Positions 1-8,153 of a DNA stretch of 64,000 nt are shown piece by piece (the first letter of the stretch is position 1; the number at the start of each line of letters is the position of its first letter). The notes below the pieces were generated by a model. It did not search any database, was not told where the DNA came from, and saw nothing but the letters and a program-made list of their open reading frames with translations. The translations under genes were made by a program, and so were the position numbers. The DNA lies in the NCBI GenBank assembly GCA_017991675.1, contig JAGOQB010000002.1, positions 248,001 to 312,000 of the forward strand, given 5' to 3'. The stretch is from Phenylobacterium sp. (GTDB lineage: Bacteria; Pseudomonadota; Alphaproteobacteria; Caulobacterales; Caulobacteraceae).

Positions 1-723
1 ACCACCGCGGCCAACGCCGGCACGGTGGTCTTCACCGATATCAAGGGGACCTGGTCGAGCCCGACCGGGGCGTCGGTCAACTATTCGGGCAACGGCAGCG
101 GCTACGCCAAGGCGTCGTGGGGGGCCAGCACCGACTACCGCAAGAGCGCCTACACGTTCGACGGCGCCTCGCCGATCAACGTCAACGTCGCCAACCCCGG
201 CAGCTACGGCCCGTTCGAGATCGGTGAATTCACCCACAACAACTGGCCGATCAACGGAAACTCGATCACCTCGATCAAGCTGGCGATCAGCACCAAGATC
301 ATCATCGACGGCGTCGACCAGGGGGTGAAGACCTTCAACTACGTCTTCAGCCACCTCGAAACGCCCAACAACGTCCCCGGCTACAATGGCGTCTGCGCCA
401 ACGGCCTGAGGGAAAGCGCCAGCATCAACGCCAACGGCTGCGCCGACCGCGTCCAGGTCAATTTCCTGAGCACCTCCGACACCTTCAACGTCGGCGGCGC
501 GCTCTACGCCCTCGACTTCGCCGGCTTCATGGACGGCAAGACCCCGGTCACCGACTTCTGGACCAAGGAGCGCAAGGACAACTCGATCAGCATGATGGCC
601 AGCGTCAAGCTCGTGCAGTCGGCGGTTCCCGAACCGTCCACCTGGGCGATGATGATCATCGGCTTCGGCGCCGTCGGCTCCATGGTCCGCAGCTCGCGCC
701 GCCAACTGGCCCTGGCCGCCTAA
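1..723 (+). CDS. PEPxxWA-CTERM sorting domain protein (5' end cut by window)
   Basis: The reading frame is open from the first base of the window, so the true start lies upstream and at least 240 residues are visible. The C-terminus has the motif VPEPSTWAMM, a hydrophobic stretch and a short Arg-rich end (SSRRQ), the tripartite signal of the PEPxxWA class of PEP-CTERM proteins. Members of this class are exported and processed by exosortase, usually linked to exopolysaccharide. The visible body is rich in Asn, Gly, Ser and Thr and resembles a beta-rich extracellular domain I cannot name. A strong hairpin terminator follows about 30 bases after the stop. The function of the mature protein is unknown; the sorting signal is clear. 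Confidence 0.88.
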   Translation, partial: TTAANAGTVVFTDIKGTWSSPTGASVNYSGNGSGYAKASWGASTDYRKSAYTFDGASPINVNVANPGSYGPFEIGEFTHNNWPINGNSITSIKLAISTKIIIDGVDQGVKTFNYVFSHLETPNNVPGYNGVCANGLRESASINANGCADRVQVNFLSTSDTFNVGGALYALDFAGFMDGKTPVTDFWTKERKDNSISMMASVKLVQSAVPEPSTWAMMIIGFGAVGSMVRSSRRQLALAA

Positions 724-752
724 GCGACAACCTACCGAATAGTGGTGCAACT

Positions 753-787
753 GGGCCGCCTGTCCTGCGACGGGCGGCCTTTCTTTT
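753..787 (+). terminator. Rho-independent terminator after the PEP-CTERM gene
   Basis: GGCCGCC (754-760) and GGCGGCC (773-779) form a perfect 7-bp stem with a 12-base loop, followed at once by TTTCTTTT (780-787). The position, 30 bases past the stop of the upstream gene, fits a terminator. It also lies just past the end of the oppositely oriented small gene at 789-1040. Confidence 0.85.
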
Positions 788-788
788 G

Positions 789-1040
789 TCAGGCGTCCCA
801 GGACCGGCCGGTGTGGGCCACATGGAAGTCGCCGCTGACCGACAGCACGATCCAGTCGCCCGCCTGGGCGATCGCCCAGCCTTCGGGGGTGCAGACCTGG
901 ACAGCGCCGGCTTCGGTCATGGCCTGGGCGTCATCGCCCAGCCAAGCCCAAAGCTTGTGCCAGCTACGGGTGTCGGCGGCCGGCGGCACGCGAAGCGCGG
1001 CGCCGTGATCAAAAGCAGCGGTGGAACGGGCGGACCTCAT
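789..1040 (-). CDS. small hypothetical protein (83 aa)
   Basis: This short frame has an ATG start and a protein-like composition. The second half carries EGWAIAQAGDWIVLSVSGDF, which resembles the GDWIV.. pattern of small proteins of unknown function in phages and proteobacteria. No signal peptide or membrane segment is visible, and no good Shine-Dalgarno sequence precedes the ATG, so the start is uncertain. It lies between a convergent PEP-CTERM gene and the ybbP-like permease, which points the same way and ends upstream of it. I do not recognise a specific function; the call rests on amino-acid pattern, not codon statistics. Confidence 0.55.
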   Translation of the reverse strand: MRSARSTAAFDHGAALRVPPAADTRSWHKLWAWLGDDAQAMTEAGAVQVCTPEGWAIAQAGDWIVLSVSGDFHVAHTGRSWDA

Positions 1041-1098
1041 GAAGACGAAGTAGGCCCTGCGTCGGTGACCAGATCCTTAAAGCCCGTTCACTCTGTTT

Positions 1099-3615
1099 TC
1101 ATTCCGCACGCAATGCCGACGCCGGCCGCTTGGCCAGGGCGTGGAGCGAGGCCAGCAGCCCGCCGAGGGCCGCCAGCAGGGCCGCGCCCAGCACCAGGGC
1201 CGCCACGCCCGACCAGTCCACCGCCCAGTCGGCCTTGAACACCTGGGTCACGACGGGCCAGGCGGCCAAGGCGCCAAGACCGACCCCGGTCACACCGGCG
1301 ATCAGCCCGACCGCGCCGTACTCCAGCACATAGGCGCCTAGCACCTGCAGCCGGGTCGCCCCCAGCACCTTGAGGATCGAGGCCTCGCGCGTGCGGGCCT
1401 GGGCGCGGGCGGCGATGGCGCCGGTCAGCACCAGGAGGCCGGCCAGGGCGGCGACGGCCGCGGCGCTGCGGATCGCCAACACCAGCCGGTCGAAGAGCTC
1501 GGTCGCCGCTTCCAGTTGCTCTCGAACCGAGATGACGTTCACTTCCGGGAATTCGGCGCCCAGGGCGCGGGTGACGCGGGCCTCCTGGTCCTTGCCGGCC
1601 TTGGCGATGGCCACGTGGCGCAGTTCGGCGCCTTCCAGGGTCGAGGGCGTGAGGATCAGCGGGAAGCTGGCCCCGAAGCCGCCGACGTCGACCTTGCGCA
1701 GGACCGCAATCTTGGCCTCGATCTCACGGCCGAGCACCGAGAGCGTGACCTGGTCGCCGACCTTCAGCCCCCCGGCGCGGGCCGCCTCGACCTCCATGGC
1801 CAGCAGCGGCGGCCCCTGATAGGTCGCCGGCCACCAGCGGCCTTCGACGATCTGCGGGTCGGCCGGCTGCGGCCCGGTGGCCGAGATCGAAATGTCGTTG
1901 TCATAGGCCCAGCGCTCACGCTCGGCGATGGCCTTGCGGTCGACCGGCTCGCCCTGGATGCGGACGATGCGGCCGGTGAGAAAAGGCGCGCGCAAGTAAT
2001 TGTCGGCGTTCAATTTCTGACCAAAGGCGGTTTGCACGACCTGATCGAAGCGGGCGGCCTCGGCGCCGGGGATCTCTGTGAAGACGATGGCCGGCGCGGT
2101 CTTGGGCGCGACCTCGGCGACCTGGCGCAGCAGGCTCGACTGGATCAGCACCACCGCCGCCAGCAGCCCGACGCCGAGGCCGATGGCCGGGGCGGCGGTG
2201 CGGGCGGCCGAGCGCGGCCCCGCCAGATTGGCCAGGCCCATCCGCACCGCGCCGTGCGTCCGCCCGCGCAGGCGGCCGGCCAGATGGGCGGCCAGCAGCC
2301 CCAGCCCCCAGAGCAGGACGAAGGACGCCGCCACCCCGCCGATCATCAGCCCCGCGGCGAGCGGGGTCGGGGCGGTCGCCACCGAGAGCACCGCGAGGGC
2401 CACGGCGGCGAGCGCCGCGCCGACGGTTTCGACGCTGAGTCCCAGCCGCCCGCGGGTGTCGCGGCGGAACAGGCTGGCGGGGGGCGTGGCGCGGGCCCGC
2501 GCCAGCGGCGCCAGGGCGAAGGCGGCGGCCGACAGCAGGCCGAAGGCGCCGGCGCGCAGCAGCGGCTCGGGATAGACCGCGAACAGGGCCGGAACCGTCA
2601 GATCGTCGGGGATCAGCCCGGCCAGCAGGAACGGCGCGGCGGCCCCGACCGCCAGGCCGATGGCGACGCCGAGCAGCGCCAGCACGCCGATCTGGATCAG
2701 ATAGAGGTCGCGGATGAAGCGCCCCTCGGCGCCCAGCGCCTTGAGCACGGCGATCGAGGGCTTGCGCTCCTCCAGAAAGGCGGTGACCGCGCCGAACACC
2801 CCCAGCCCGCCGGCCACCAGCGAGGCCAGGCCGATGAAGCCGAGGAAGTATTCGAGCTGGTCGATCAGCCAGCGGATCCCGGGCGCGGCGTCGTCGCGGT
2901 CGCGGATGCGCACGCCGCGGTCCTTGATCTCCTGGCGCAGCGCCTTGCGCGCCTGCGCCGGCGTGACGTCGGCCGGCAAGGCGATACGGGCGGTCTCCAG
3001 GAACGGCAGGCCTGGTTCAAGGAAGCCGCCGGCCTCGACCGCCTGGCGGCGGACCAGCACCCGCGGCCCCAGCGCAAACCCGCGCGACAGGCGGTCCGGC
3101 TCCTGAACCAACACGCCGCGGACCACGACCGGCAGTTCGCCGACCAGGATGCGGTCGCCGATCTTCAGGTTCAGGCGTTCCAGCAGCACCCGCTCGACCA
3201 CCGCCCCGGCGGTCCCATCGGGCGCTGGCGCGATGGCGCGGTGGAAGTCGCCGCCGTCCTCCAGCGTGACCTGGCCGGCCAGCGGATAGGCCTCGCTGAC
3301 CCCTCGCAGTTCGACCAGCCGGCGCTGACCGTCCGGGGCCTGGGCCATGGCGCGGCTGCCGACCGCCCACGAGGTCTTGCCGGCCTTCTCGATGGCGGCG
3401 CGCTCGGCCGGCGTGAAGCGGCGCTGTTCGACGGTGACCGCCATGTCGCCGCCAAGGATCTCGCGCGCCTGGCTGGCCAGGCCCTGCCGGAACGCTTCGG
3501 CGGTCGAGCCGGCGGCGGCGATGGCGGCGACGCCCAGCGCCAGGCAGGCCAGGAAGATGCGAAAGCCGCTGACGCCGGAGCGCAGCTCGCGCGCGGCGAA
3601 ACGCAGGGCGAGCAT
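1099..3615 (-). CDS. ybbP: FtsX-like ABC transporter permease (YbbP type)
   Basis: An 838-residue integral membrane protein. A first membrane segment (about 18-38) is followed by a large extracytoplasmic domain, then a block of membrane helices (about 255-500), a second soluble domain, and three C-terminal helices (about 715-830). This is the duplicated FtsX/MacB_PCD layout of YbbP. Its start overlaps the stop of the ATPase gene by one base (TGATG), so translation is probably coupled. The neighbours, a LolD/YbbA-like ATPase and a divergent TesA-like esterase, are the conserved ybbAP-tesA cluster. The transported substrate is not established for the family; lipid or lysophospholipid handling is inferred from the esterase linkage. 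Confidence 0.88.
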   Translation of the reverse strand: MLALRFAARELRSGVSGFRIFLACLALGVAAIAAAGSTAEAFRQGLASQAREILGGDMAVTVEQRRFTPAERAAIEKAGKTSWAVGSRAMAQAPDGQRRLVELRGVSEAYPLAGQVTLEDGGDFHRAIAPAPDGTAGAVVERVLLERLNLKIGDRILVGELPVVVRGVLVQEPDRLSRGFALGPRVLVRRQAVEAGGFLEPGLPFLETARIALPADVTPAQARKALRQEIKDRGVRIRDRDDAAPGIRWLIDQLEYFLGFIGLASLVAGGLGVFGAVTAFLEERKPSIAVLKALGAEGRFIRDLYLIQIGVLALLGVAIGLAVGAAAPFLLAGLIPDDLTVPALFAVYPEPLLRAGAFGLLSAAAFALAPLARARATPPASLFRRDTRGRLGLSVETVGAALAAVALAVLSVATAPTPLAAGLMIGGVAASFVLLWGLGLLAAHLAGRLRGRTHGAVRMGLANLAGPRSAARTAAPAIGLGVGLLAAVVLIQSSLLRQVAEVAPKTAPAIVFTEIPGAEAARFDQVVQTAFGQKLNADNYLRAPFLTGRIVRIQGEPVDRKAIAERERWAYDNDISISATGPQPADPQIVEGRWWPATYQGPPLLAMEVEAARAGGLKVGDQVTLSVLGREIEAKIAVLRKVDVGGFGASFPLILTPSTLEGAELRHVAIAKAGKDQEARVTRALGAEFPEVNVISVREQLEAATELFDRLVLAIRSAAAVAALAGLLVLTGAIAARAQARTREASILKVLGATRLQVLGAYVLEYGAVGLIAGVTGVGLGALAAWPVVTQVFKADWAVDWSGVAALVLGAALLAALGGLLASLHALAKRPASALRAE

Positions 3616-4286
3616 CAGGCGTGGCCGCCGCTGAGCCGCACCTGGCGGTCGGCGCGCTGCGCCAAAGCCGGATCGTGGGTGACCAGCACCATGGCCGCCC
3701 CCTCCTCGGCCACCAGGCCGAATAGCAGGTCGGCGACCTTGGCGGCGTTGGCGGCGTCGAGATTGCCGGTCGGCTCGTCGGCGAACAGCAGGGCCGGCCG
3801 CGGGGCGAGCGCCCGGGCCAGGGCGACGCGCTGCTGCTCGCCGCCCGACAGCTGGTGCGGATAGTGGCGCAGGCGGGCCGAGAGCCCGACGCGGTCAAGC
3901 CAGCCGCGGGCGACGGCGTCAGCGTTGGCGATCCCGGCGATCTCCAGCGGCGCGGCGACGTTCTCCAGGGCGGTCATGTTCGGCAGCAGGTGGAACGACT
4001 GGAAGACCAGCGAGACCTTGCCCCGGCGCAGGCGGGCGCGGCCGTCCTCGCTGAGGCGGCCGAGATCCTGACCCAGCAGCTCCACGCGGCCGGCCGTCGG
4101 CTGCTCAAGGCCCGCGGCGACGGCGATCAGGCTCGACTTGCCCGAGCCGGAGGGCCCGGTGATCGCCACCCGTTCTCGCAGGCTCACCGAAAAGCTCAGG
4201 TCCTTGAGGATTTCGACCGGTCCGGCCGCCGACGGCAGGGTGAGCGAGACGTTCGAGACGGCGAGCGGCGAAACAGCTTCGGACAA
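3615..4286 (-). CDS. ybbA: ABC transporter ATP-binding protein (YbbA/LolD type)
   Basis: A 223-residue ATPase with all ABC motifs: Walker [10 protein letters not shown] at 44-52, Q-loop Gln near 96, signature LSGGE at 146-150, Walker B LLFADE at 166-171 and the switch His near 204. It belongs to the MacB/LolD group that pairs with FtsX-type permeases. The start codon is TTG with AGAGG a few bases upstream; no better start lies nearby and the N-terminal alignment fits the family. It is the first gene of a two-gene operon with ybbP and lies 53 bases from the divergent esterase start. Confidence 0.9.
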   Translation of the reverse strand: MSEAVSPLAVSNVSLTLPSAAGPVEILKDLSFSVSLRERVAITGPSGSGKSSLIAVAAGLEQPTAGRVELLGQDLGRLSEDGRARLRRGKVSLVFQSFHLLPNMTALENVAAPLEIAGIANADAVARGWLDRVGLSARLRHYPHQLSGGEQQRVALARALAPRPALLFADEPTGNLDAANAAKVADLLFGLVAEEGAAMVLVTHDPALAQRADRQVRLSGGHA

Positions 4287-4339
4287 TGCGGCCTCTGGAG
4301 ATTGAGCTTCACTGGCTATCGCCTAGATAGGACAGCGAC

Positions 4340-4987
4340 ATGGACCCGACAGCCCCCCGATTTCCGAGCCGCCGGCTGCTGATCGCCGCCGCCCTCGCCG
4401 CCTGGCCGGCCCAGGGCCTGGCCCAGCCACGCCGGGTGATCACCATACTGGGCGACTCGATCACCGCCGGCTACGGCCTGCCGGCCAGCGCCGCCCTGCC
4501 CGTGCAGTTGCAGGCGCAGCTGCGCAAGTTGGGTTCGAACGCCCTGGTGCGCGGGGCCGGCGTGTCCGGCGACACCACCGCCGGCGGACTGGCTCGGGTG
4601 GACTTCAGCGTCCAGCGCGACACCGACGTCTGCCTGGTGGCGCTGGGCGGCAACGACCTCCTGCAAGGCATCGACCCCAAGCGAACCCAGGCCAATCTCG
4701 ACAAGATCGTCGCCCGCCTGAAGGCGCGGAAAATCGGCGTGGTCCTGGCCGGATTGGCGCCGCCGCCGGTGATCGGCCGCACCTACGCCCGCGACTTCCA
4801 GGCGGTGTTCCAGACCGTGGCCAAGGCCCAGGGGGTGGCGCTGTACCCCAACCTGCTGGCCGGGGTGGCCCAGCAGCCGCGCCTGAACCAGCGCGACGGC
4901 TTCCATCCCAACGCCCAGGGCGTGGCGGTGATCGCCCAGGGTCTGGCGCCGGTGCTGGTCAAGGCCCTGAGCGGCCGGCGCGCCTAG
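4340..4987 (+). CDS. tesA: GDSL/SGNH-family esterase (TesA-like arylesterase/lysophospholipase)
   Basis: A 215-residue SGNH hydrolase. An N-terminal hydrophobic segment (about 12-28, ending AQG/LAQ) looks like a signal peptide. Block I is GDSIT with the nucleophile Ser40, block II Gly in GVSGDT (about 75-80), block III GGND with Asn105, and block V DGFHP with Asp186 and His189. These are the oxyanion and catalytic residues of the TesA family, which hydrolyses acyl thioesters, aryl esters or lysophospholipids in the periplasm. It is divergent from ybbAP, the arrangement seen in many proteobacteria. Its last four bases overlap the end of the convergent DUF2807 gene. Confidence 0.9.
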   Translation: MDPTAPRFPSRRLLIAAALAAWPAQGLAQPRRVITILGDSITAGYGLPASAALPVQLQAQLRKLGSNALVRGAGVSGDTTAGGLARVDFSVQRDTDVCLVALGGNDLLQGIDPKRTQANLDKIVARLKARKIGVVLAGLAPPPVIGRTYARDFQAVFQTVAKAQGVALYPNLLAGVAQQPRLNQRDGFHPNAQGVAVIAQGLAPVLVKALSGRRA

Positions 4988-5802
4988 GTTTCGTTGGCGC
5001 CGCCAGCGGCCGGCTTGGCCGGCGCGCCGACCCCGCCGGTCTTGCCGCCGTCGTCGAAGATCACCGAGCCTGCGCCCGCGACGTCGGTGTCCAGGCGCCT
5101 GGGCCGGGTCAGCAGCCGGGCGGTCGCCGAGCCCGAGACTTCCAGGCTGGCGGCTTCCCGCGGCGCCAGGACGACCGCGGCCGAGCCGGAGATGTCGGCT
5201 TCGGCGTTGTCGGTGACCAGGTCGGTGAGATCGGCCTCGCCCGAGCCGGACAGCTCGATGTCGACCTCGCGCGCCTGGCCGCTGGCGACCACTTCCGACG
5301 AGCCGCTGGCGATGATCTGCAGCTGATCTTGCTTATAGCTTCGGATCTCCAGGCGATCGTCGCCGCTGATCTGGAAGCGGGTGACGGCGGGGGCGGTCAT
5401 CACCACGCGGACGCGGGCATATTCGACGAGCGGTTGGTCGAGGCTGAGGCGTCCGTCGCTCAGACGGATGCGATCGACGAGGGTCTTGGGGCCGTAGATC
5501 GTCACCTTGCCCGGGCCCGGCGCCTGGGTGAACTCGACGGCGGCGGGAATATCGAACTCGGCCTTGGTCGAGCCGTCCCACGCCAGTTCGCGGGTGATCT
5601 CGCCGGCGTCCTTGCCGGCCGGCCGCTCCTGGCGCAGGTCGCGGTCGCGCCATTCGCGGCCCTCGTGGCGGTCATGCCAGTCTACGTCCCAGTTCCAGTT
5701 GCGGGCGGCAAGGTCGGGGCCGCCCAACGCGGCCGCGCCGGCCAGAGCCACGACGCCGGCCAGGAAGCCGGCCACGGCGATCATCACAAGCACACGGATC
5801 AT
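4984..5802 (-). CDS. DUF2807 (GIN/head domain) exported protein
   Basis: A 272-residue protein with an N-terminal hydrophobic segment (about 3-27), a charged linker rich in Trp, Arg and Asp (DWHDRHEGREWRDRD), then a repetitive beta-helix-like domain. That domain has recurring units such as SGSGEADL, ISGSAAV and VSGSATA at about 165-240, the hallmark of the GIN/DUF2807 head domain. It is the last gene of a PadR, DUF1700, DUF2807 operon; in many bacteria this trio is thought to sense or respond to envelope stress. The gap to the DUF1700 gene is 15 bases. Cell-envelope localisation is inferred from the N-terminus. Confidence 0.8.
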   Translation of the reverse strand: MIRVLVMIAVAGFLAGVVALAGAAALGGPDLAARNWNWDVDWHDRHEGREWRDRDLRQERPAGKDAGEITRELAWDGSTKAEFDIPAAVEFTQAPGPGKVTIYGPKTLVDRIRLSDGRLSLDQPLVEYARVRVVMTAPAVTRFQISGDDRLEIRSYKQDQLQIIASGSSEVVASGQAREVDIELSGSGEADLTDLVTDNAEADISGSAAVVLAPREAASLEVSGSATARLLTRPRRLDTDVAGAGSVIFDDGGKTGGVGAPAKPAAGGANET

Positions 5803-5817
5803 GATTGGGCTCCCGGC

Positions 5818-6384
5818 TCAGGATTGCGGTTCGATGGCCGGCTTGAGCAGCCGGAAGTGGAGGCGCCCGTACCAGACCAGGGCGTTGACGAGGCCGATGA
5901 CGACGATGGTCAGGATCGCGCCGGCCGAGGCGGCCAGAGCCATCAGCCCGACGCCGGCCAGCAGGGCTGCGACCGGGCCGCCTGGGGGCCCGAGAAACGG
6001 CCCGGCGGCGAACACCACGCCGCCGGCGACGAAGACCCCGATGGCCGCGACGATCAGGCCGAACAGCACCCCGCCGACGGTCATCAGGATCGGCAGCAGG
6101 ATCAGGATGTCGATGGCGCCCAGACCCAGCACGGCGAAGATCGCGCCGGCCGCGGAGGTGGGATTGCGTTGCTCCTCCCACTTCTTGAGGCCGATCTCGG
6201 CGCGCAGCTCGCGGGCCAGGCGGGACGGATCGCCCAGCGCCTGGGCGACCTCCTCCTCAGTGCGGCCGGCGGCCACGCCCTCGGCGAAGTGGGTCTCATA
6301 GTCAGCGACCGCGTCCTGGATGGCCGCGGGCGGCAGGCCCGAGAGCCCCAACCGCAGCCGGTCGATGAAGGCCTGACGGTTCAT
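5818..6384 (-). CDS. DUF1700 (HAAS domain) membrane protein
   Basis: 188 residues starting at ATG 6384 (MNRQAFIDRLRLGL). A longer frame exists upstream but would overlap the PadR gene widely, whereas this start makes an ATGA overlap with the PadR stop. Residues 1-70 form the HAAS helical domain (DAVADYETHFAEG), which in known cases partners PadR regulators. Two to four hydrophobic segments follow (about 80-175). The order PadR, HAAS, DUF2807 suggests a membrane-linked regulatory module in which the HAAS protein controls or is controlled by PadR; that mechanism is inference. Confidence 0.8.
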   Translation of the reverse strand: MNRQAFIDRLRLGLSGLPPAAIQDAVADYETHFAEGVAAGRTEEEVAQALGDPSRLARELRAEIGLKKWEEQRNPTSAAGAIFAVLGLGAIDILILLPILMTVGGVLFGLIVAAIGVFVAGGVVFAAGPFLGPPGGPVAALLAGVGLMALAASAGAILTIVVIGLVNALVWYGRLHFRLLKPAIEPQS

Positions 6385-6707
6385 TGAGCGTCTCCCAGAA
6401 TGCTGTCGACCGCGCGGGAAAACGCAGCCCATTCCGCCTTTTGCGCGGTGAAGCTCGCCTTACCGGCCTCGGTCAGCTTGTAGTATTTGCGCGGCGGCCC
6501 GGCCGGGCTCTCGACCAGATAGGTCTCGACCAGCCCGTCGCTCTGCATCCGCCGCATGAGCGGATAGATTGTTCCCTCGCCCATATCGATGCCCTCGGCC
6601 AGACGGCTGGCGATCTCGTAGGCGTAGCTGTCGTGGGAAGAGAGCAAGGCGAGCACGCAGAGCTCCAGCACCCCCTTCTTCAGTTGGACTTGCACGGTTT
6701 CCGGCAC
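6381..6707 (-). CDS. PadR-family transcriptional regulator
   Basis: A 108-residue winged-helix protein typical of short PadR regulators. The motifs KGVLELCVLALL near the start, DSYAYEIASRL, GTIYPLMRRM and the wing PPRKYYKLTEAG are all present. The start MPETVQVQLKKG is standard for the family and has a GGAGG-like sequence upstream. It heads the operon with DUF1700 and DUF2807 and probably represses its own promoter; palindromic elements in the upstream region are listed separately. Confidence 0.9.
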   Translation of the reverse strand: MPETVQVQLKKGVLELCVLALLSSHDSYAYEIASRLAEGIDMGEGTIYPLMRRMQSDGLVETYLVESPAGPPRKYYKLTEAGKASFTAQKAEWAAFSRAVDSILGDAQ

Positions 6708-6727
6708 GGCGGACCTCCAGTTCGCCT

Positions 6728-6763
6728 ATCGTGTATCGCACGGTAGCGATCACTACAAGGTAG
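6728..6763. promoter_or_regulatory. putative PadR operator/promoter region
   Basis: Upstream of padR are CTACAAGGTAG (6753-6763), a perfect palindrome with a 3-base centre, and ATCG...CGAT ends at 6728-6731 and 6747-6750. On the minus strand TTGTAG is followed after 17 bases by TACACG, a weak -35/-10 pair overlapping the palindromes. PadR proteins usually autoregulate by binding such inverted repeats. The site is inferred only from position and symmetry. Confidence 0.4.
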
Positions 6764-6827
6764 CTTGCATTACATCTTAGTAAGCCCAAGCGTGGCCTTG
6801 ATCGGCAGGTTGGCCGATAGTCCCTCC

Positions 6828-7637
6828 ATGATCCGCACCATCGCCGCCGCCCTGGCGCTCAGCCTGGCCCTTCCCGCCCACGCCGCCGACTGGCGCCGCC
6901 TCGATCCCGAGAACACGCTGGTGATCGAGACCAGCAAAGGGGTTGTCGTGGTCGAGATGCGCCCCGACTTCGCGCCCAGGGCGGTCGAACGGGTCAAGCT
7001 GCTGGCGCGCGAGGGCGTCTATGACGGCCTGCAGTTCCATCGGGTGATCGAGAACTTCGTCGACCAGACCGGCAACCCGAACAACAAGGACGGCGGGGTC
7101 TCGCGCCACCCAGACCTGCCCCCGGAGTTCATGTTCCGCTTGAAGGCCGACGCGCCAGCCAAGGTCGTCGTCAACGCCAGCGACAGCCTGGCAGGTTTCG
7201 TCGGCTCCGCGCCGTTCGAGGCCGCTTCGGACCTGGAGGCGCAGCGCGACGCCGCCCTTGGCCGCCGCGCCTGGGGCGCCTATTGCCCCGGCGTCGCCGG
7301 CATGGGCCGCCAGGCTGGCGAAGGCACCGCCAACTCCGAAATCTTCTTCATGCGCGCCGCCAGCCGAAGGCTCGACCGCAGCTACACGGTCTGGGGCCGC
7401 GCGGTCGTCGGGCTCGACGTGATCGGCGCCGTGGCGGTCGGCGAGCCGCCCGCCCAGCCCGACATGATGCGCAAGGTCCGCGTCGCCGCCGACCTGCCGC
7501 CGGCCGAGCGCCCGAGGATCGAGGTGATGGACGAGCGCGGCGCGGCCTTCGCCGCCCTGGTCGACAAGACCCGGCGCGACAAGGGCGCGGACTTCACGAT
7601 CTGCGACATCGAGGTCCCGACCCGGCCCGTTCCCTAG
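6828..7637 (+). CDS. secreted cyclophilin-type peptidyl-prolyl isomerase
   Basis: 269 residues from ATG 6828. This start gives a clean signal peptide (MIRTIAAALALSLALPAHA, cleavage about 19-20), while the longer frame does not. The mature part has the cyclophilin features IETSKGVVVVEMRPDFAP, YDGLQFHRVIENF with the conserved Phe-His-Arg, and GTANSEIFFMR. There is an insertion of about 50 residues between the FHRV and SEIFF blocks compared with minimal bacterial PpiA. It would act in folding of exported proteins in the periplasm. It is divergent from the PadR operon. Confidence 0.85.
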   Translation: MIRTIAAALALSLALPAHAADWRRLDPENTLVIETSKGVVVVEMRPDFAPRAVERVKLLAREGVYDGLQFHRVIENFVDQTGNPNNKDGGVSRHPDLPPEFMFRLKADAPAKVVVNASDSLAGFVGSAPFEAASDLEAQRDAALGRRAWGAYCPGVAGMGRQAGEGTANSEIFFMRAASRRLDRSYTVWGRAVVGLDVIGAVAVGEPPAQPDMMRKVRVAADLPPAERPRIEVMDERGAAFAALVDKTRRDKGADFTICDIEVPTRPVP

Positions 7638-7683
7638 ACGATCGGACAGCGGAGCGCACGCTGCTTCAGGAGTTCTGTGCTAT

Positions 7684-7703
7684 CCTGTGGAAACCACAGG
7701 AGA
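7684..7703 (+). promoter_or_regulatory. perfect hairpin that includes the cupin-gene Shine-Dalgarno
   Basis: CCTGTGG (7684-7690), AAA, CCACAGG (7694-7700) form a perfect 7-bp inverted repeat. The last AGG is the first part of the AGGAGAA ribosome-binding site (7698-7703) of the gene starting at 7710. A possible extended -10 element (TGCTATCCT) overlaps the left arm, so the repeat could instead be a DNA operator near the transcription start. Confidence 0.55.
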
Positions 7704-7709
7704 AACGTC

Positions 7710-8153
7710 ATGCTTAGGACCGTTGTTCTCGTTAGTGGCTTACTGTGCCTCGGCTCCACCGCGACGGCGCAGGTCAATACCGGGGATCTGAAGTGGGGCC
7801 CCGCCCCCGCGGTGTTCCCCGCCGGCGCGCAGATGGCGGTGCTGTCGGGCGATCCGACCAAGGCCGGGGTGTTCGTGATCCGGCTCAAAATGCCCGCCGG
7901 CTACAAGATCCCGGCCCACAACCACCCGACCGACGAATACGTGACGGTGGTGTCGGGCGAGCTGTCGTTGGGCATGGGCGAGAAGCTCGACCCGACCAAG
8001 AGCGCCAAGCTCGGTCCGGGCGGGTTTGCGGTCGCCGGCGCGAAGATGAACCACTTCGCGTTTTCGACCGGCGGCGCGGTGGTCCAGGTCTCGGCCGAGG
8101 GCCCGTTCGCCCTGACCTACGTCAATCCCGCCGACGACCCGACCAAGCGCTAG
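7710..8153 (+). CDS. secreted cupin-domain protein
   Basis: 147 residues from ATG 7710, chosen because AGGAGAA lies 6 bases upstream and it opens a signal peptide (MLRTVVLVSGLLCLGSTATA). The mature part is a small cupin: IPAHNHPTDEYVTVVSGEL supplies the first metal-binding motif (His-x-His, Glu) and AGAKMNHFAF holds the His of the second. The likely role is a periplasmic metal-dependent or ligand-binding single-domain cupin; substrate unknown. The preceding hairpin may control its translation or transcription. The 3' end overlaps the convergent MFS gene by four bases. Confidence 0.82.
   Translation: MLRTVVLVSGLLCLGSTATAQVNTGDLKWGPAPAVFPAGAQMAVLSGDPTKAGVFVIRLKMPAGYKIPAHNHPTDEYVTVVSGELSLGMGEKLDPTKSAKLGPGGFAVAGAKMNHFAFSTGGAVVQVSAEGPFALTYVNPADDPTKR

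Noticed and set aside
1516..3864. A 782-codon plus-strand frame opposite the ybbP-like permease
   Set aside because: The product is Arg/Gly/Gln/Asp-rich with no recognisable domain, while the minus strand encodes an FtsX-type permease with clear membrane segments.
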